Origin: Symbiodinium natans
Taxonomy: Eukaryota; Sar; Dinophyceae; Suessiales; Symbiodiniaceae
NCBI GenBank assembly: GCA_905221605.1
Contig: CAJNDS010000539.1
Span: forward strand, 53,157-117,156
Reading direction: 5' to 3'
Length of the DNA: 64,000 nucleotides
Each line of letters begins with the position of its first letter. Position 1 is the first letter of the stretch. Under the pieces are notes generated by a model that worked only from the letters and a program-made list of their open reading frames with translations, did no database searches and had not been told where the DNA came from. Made by a program: the position numbers and the translations under genes. Of this stretch, positions 61,054 to 64,000 are shown one piece after another.

Positions 61054-61230
61054 CAAAAGACTCGTCTGATAAGCAGACTTACGCAGAGCAGCAAGGCGAT
61101 GCGGCGCGCCAAAAAAGGCAAACCTTGCCTGAGTGCTGCGAATGCAAGGCTTGCGCTTCAATTCAGCAGTCTCGTCAAGCGCTTCTTGATATTATTTAAA
61201 TTACATTACAATTTAGCGATGTATACATGA
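60982..61230 (+). CDS. candidate ORF across the unit junction, signal-peptide-like start
   Basis: Reads MLMSKIVAILLVQGLCAQ followed by KTRLISRLTQSSKAMRRAKK. The start looks like a cleavable signal peptide (basic, hydrophobic, GLCA-Q). An overlapping + frame (60900-61199) encodes a hydrophilic protein with CCECKACAS and is at least as plausible. The frame spans the seam between the two repeat units, so it is not preserved at either outer end. Low confidence that this frame is used. Confidence 0.25.
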   Translation: MLGMKRGMLMSKIVAILLVQGLCAQKTRLISRLTQSSKAMRRAKKGKPCLSAANARLALQFSSLVKRFLILFKLHYNLAMYT

Positions 61231-61741
61231 GGATAAACAGATTTGCCGCAATATTTTCAGCTCAAGTTGCTTGTGCCAACTCAAGAAGACTCGCCGGGAG
61301 TGACTTGCTTAAACTTATGCGTGTACTCTCCTTTTTGTAACATGCAGCCGAGGTATACTTGATCGCGTTCACACCTTGAGGCAGACAACTGAACTTTGAA
61401 AGCGTACAGAAACATGTTCATGTGTATGTTACATTTTCAAATAAGGCGCACCGAGAAGCACATGTGCCTCGGTAAAATAATATTTTTAGTTGCAAGGATG
61501 AATACATCATGCATCAACCTAAGGTCTTCGACGATGCGCTGGTCGAAAATGCGATGGTTGATGGATGAAGATGAGCCTCCAAGCTTGACATGTTCGTGTG
61601 GTTGCATTCGCTTGTCTAAAAGATCGTCAGGCTGGACGTTGACTTCGAGTCAAAGAACATATCATCTTCTGCGAACAGTTCCTTGCTACACAATTATACA
61701 CAACAAGCTAAAGCAAAAAAAATGAAGAAAACCAGGACGTG

Positions 61742-61900
61742 CGGTGCGTGTCCCTCGCTGGCGAGACGACGTGTGACTTGACTTCAAGCAAGAAAGTGCA
61801 AGGATCGGATCTCAACGTCTATGCTGAGGACGTCGGACGCCGTGATCACGCCCGCCGAGTTTTTGAAGCAGCTGAGCTATCTTTTTCAAAATTCCGATAA
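61742..61900 (+). pseudogene. degraded second copy of the candidate exon at 59353
   Basis: Keeps the frame for about 52 codons (GSDLNVYAEDVGRRDHARR) with N/K, I/V and K/E changes and loss of one codon, then diverges and stops at TAA 61898 where unit 1 continues. Confidence 0.35.
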
Positions 61901-62528
61901 GCAATAAACCATTTCAGTAAGGCGCGCTGCCAGTGGCCTGGCAGACGACTGCGAAGCAAAAGATCTGTGCTTGCCTCAGTACAGCCTGAACTATTTAATT
62001 TAAATGTGTAAAGTTTTCAAAATAAGGAAATTCAAAGACGGCCCTCGCCGTCGCGCAGCTACGTGTCAGGAACTTACTACAAAAACATCAATAAAAATAT
62101 CGCGATTCGTTTTTTTTTGAGGGCTAATCGGGCCTGACGGACGACTGACAAGGAGAGTGCTGGATGCAGAAGTTGTGTTGAGTTTTGATTTCTCGTCATA
62201 TATACTTATCCGTGCATGACAAGCAGGACGAACGTGGTGTTGAAGGAGATCCGTTTGGGCGCTGGTCCTGATGTCAACGACGAGCTGCGCCCTAGACGAG
62301 ACTTTTCAGTGATGTTTTTCTTTTCAAATGTTCGCTTAGATTTTAACGCAATGTCATGTTGGCGTATCTGCCAGGAGACCGGAAGATGAGTGTATGCAAA
62401 CGCGGCGACTTCTCAACATGGCCGAGGATTGCAGGCATCCACCACTGGCATCTTTTCCAGACACCTGTCTAGTATTTAGTTTAGAATAAGATACCCCTGC
62501 TGCCCCATTCATGCAGCTGTGCTCATAG

Positions 62529-62639
62529 GTCAGCCTCTGTGACGCACCCGAGCATCCTCAAGCTCGTCGAGATGGAGTCAAGGCCTCAGTTCCTGTAAGA
62601 CCTCATGATAACATCACCGCACTCGCGTATATTGTTTAA
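62529..62639 (+). CDS. second copy of the candidate exon at 60203
   Basis: Same 36-codon frame and stop as unit 1, beginning VSLCDAPEHPQARRDGVKAS. Preserved length in two diverged copies is mild support for coding. Confidence 0.35.
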   Translation, partial: VSLCDAPEHPQARRDGVKASVPVRPHDNITALAYIV

Positions 62640-63290
62640 GGTCTCGTGTAGCTGACCACTGCTCTGACATTGTCTGGACCTGGAGGTTGCAAGAATGTTA
62701 ATATTCTTAACATACATAAATATGTGACAATTATACATTTCTATAAGAAATTTTATCCAGCATGTATGTCTTCAGGTCGACCGCTGCAACAAATCCAAAT
62801 ATCGACGATGAGATCTTCAGCCTTCCTCGCGGACAGCATCAGTGTGGTTAGCTTGTATTATTATTTTATTTTCGTATCATTGATAATATTAATGTTTTTA
62901 GTAATACTAGTATTATTATAACTATTTGTTTGACTAAAATTTAATCGAAACAATGCATTACCATGACTGCAGGGAAGCCCATCGGGTTTTGCTTCAAGAT
63001 GGACAGTATCTTTACTTGGTGTTTCTGAGCTGCATCTAAGATTCGAATGTCTCTCTACAATCCTGCACGCTTCCATTTTCAAGGCGACACTTTGGCGAAG
63101 AATATAATGTTTCGAACCTTTACGACAAAGAAGACTGCAACGACAAAGGCTCATCGAGTTCTTGTTCTGTGTGAGTTCTTTTTCTTGTGCTAGGAATTAA
63201 GAGAGGCATCCTCATGGTCAAGATTGTCGCGATTCTCCTGGTGCAAGGACTTTGCGCGCAAAGGACTCGTCTGATGAGCAAACTTACGTG

Positions 63291-64000
63291 CGAATAATAT
63301 TAAATTACATGTGATCGAGCTTTGCATTGATGCGGAAACATAATTTGTGTAGGGTTCGGGCTAGAGATTTACTGAGTTTTTTTTTAGGTGTGACTTGTTC
63401 AATCTTGACTTCTGAATGAGGACCTGGAGCAGAAGAAAAGGTAGCCTTGCAGAAATATGCGAGTGGAGACTCAAGAATCAATTAAACCTGGTCACCTAAA
63501 TATCCGTCTCCGAAGCACTAGAGACTACAAACTCATCAATTGAATTCTGCAGGTCCAGAAGTCATTTTAGCGAGTATGGGTCGCGTCATACGCATTAAAC
63601 CTATAATATAAACCGTTAAACTTTAAACCTTAAACTTTAATTCGAAAACTCTAGACTGTAAACGCTAAACTATCGCTGAAATGCGGCAAGCGCCTGGATA
63701 GCTTCTGGACTCGCAGCTACTCGCAGCATGTTCAATTTTTCAAGCACGGCTGTGACCAGAGAAGATGTTGGGAGTTGTCTGAGATCGGCATCATGACCAT
63801 AAGGTCAGAATACAAAGTCCAGGATTTCCAGGAGTTTATATATACAGTTCAGAGATTCAGAAGGGATTTAAGGTTTAACTTTTTAAAGTTTAGCGAGTAG
63901 CAACTACTAAAGAATAGAAATGTTCAGCAGCTCTGAGCACAGGCTTCTTTTGACAGCTCATGGCGATAGAAAAGAAAGAACTTGCAGGCTCATATATAGT
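63291..64000. other. no gene seen; AAACCT/TTTAAA-type degenerate words
   Basis: About 63595-63680 contains repeated AAACCTTAAACTTTAA-type words. No frame longer than about 50 codons is convincing. Confidence 0.45.

Larger units (their letters stand above)
58698..61082. repeat. tandem duplication, unit 1 (2385 bp)
   Basis: Starts CAGAGCAGCAAGGCG and ends AAGCAGACTTACG. Aligned with 61083-63290, it carries an extra 119-bp internal duplication near its end and about 66 bp near 60030-60095 that unit 2 lacks. Otherwise it is similar with scattered substitutions. Confidence 0.95.
61083..63290. repeat. tandem duplication, unit 2 (2208 bp)
   Basis: Matches unit 1 with an offset of 2385 bp at its start. 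It ends GAGCAAACTTACG before unique sequence. Confidence 0.95.

Overview
The window looks like nuclear DNA of a dinoflagellate, probably a Symbiodiniaceae-type or similar genome. This is inferred from sequence character; no taxonomic marker gene is present. The support is: no bacterial operon structure; balanced base composition with many short, G/C-ending open segments bounded by splice-like AG and GT sites; long intron-like gaps; abundant microsatellites, homopolymer G/C tracts, degenerate AACCCT/TTTAGGG-like stretches and minisatellites; a LINE-type retrotransposon; and two weak matches to the core of the dinoflagellate spliced leader.

Layout. From 0 to about 35 kb most of the sequence appears to be pieces of multi-exon genes, mainly on the + strand, with minus-strand pieces at 4.4-4.8 kb, 10.9-12.5 kb and possibly 28.4-28.7 kb. 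I could not name these genes. They are listed as candidate exons on the basis of frame openness and third-position G/C. This block also holds a 680-bp segmental duplication (19.7-21.5 kb) whose first copy carries an AT-rich palindromic insertion, and two GC-rich elements that share inverted ends (25.3 and 26.9 kb).

Three things are recognisable from 35 to 46 kb. A type II membrane glycosyltransferase with fucosyltransferase-like motifs lies at 35.6-36.7 kb, incomplete at its C-terminus. An exon with a glutathione S-transferase thioredoxin-fold signature lies at 39.8-40.0 kb. A near-intact LINE lies at 40.9-45.5 kb; its 1439-codon ORF encodes an APE-like endonuclease, a reverse transcriptase and three C-terminal zinc fingers, and a second frameshifted ORF overlaps its end. 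A nested palindromic repeat lies at 38.1-38.35 kb.

From 46 to 51 kb there are more candidate exons on both strands. From 51.3 kb the character changes sharply: a TA-rich microsatellite, a 2.2-kb AT-rich array of inverted and direct units, a short cluster of a 15-bp motif, a 15-copy 114-bp tandem array with a 347-bp higher-order period, and a two-unit 2.2-2.4-kb tandem duplication (58.7-63.3 kb) containing exon-like frames. This right arm could be a repeat-rich or subtelomeric domain, or could mark an assembly junction; the sequence alone does not decide.

Only the LINE, the glycosyltransferase and the GST-like exon have family-level support. Everything called a candidate exon is a coding call, not a functional one.
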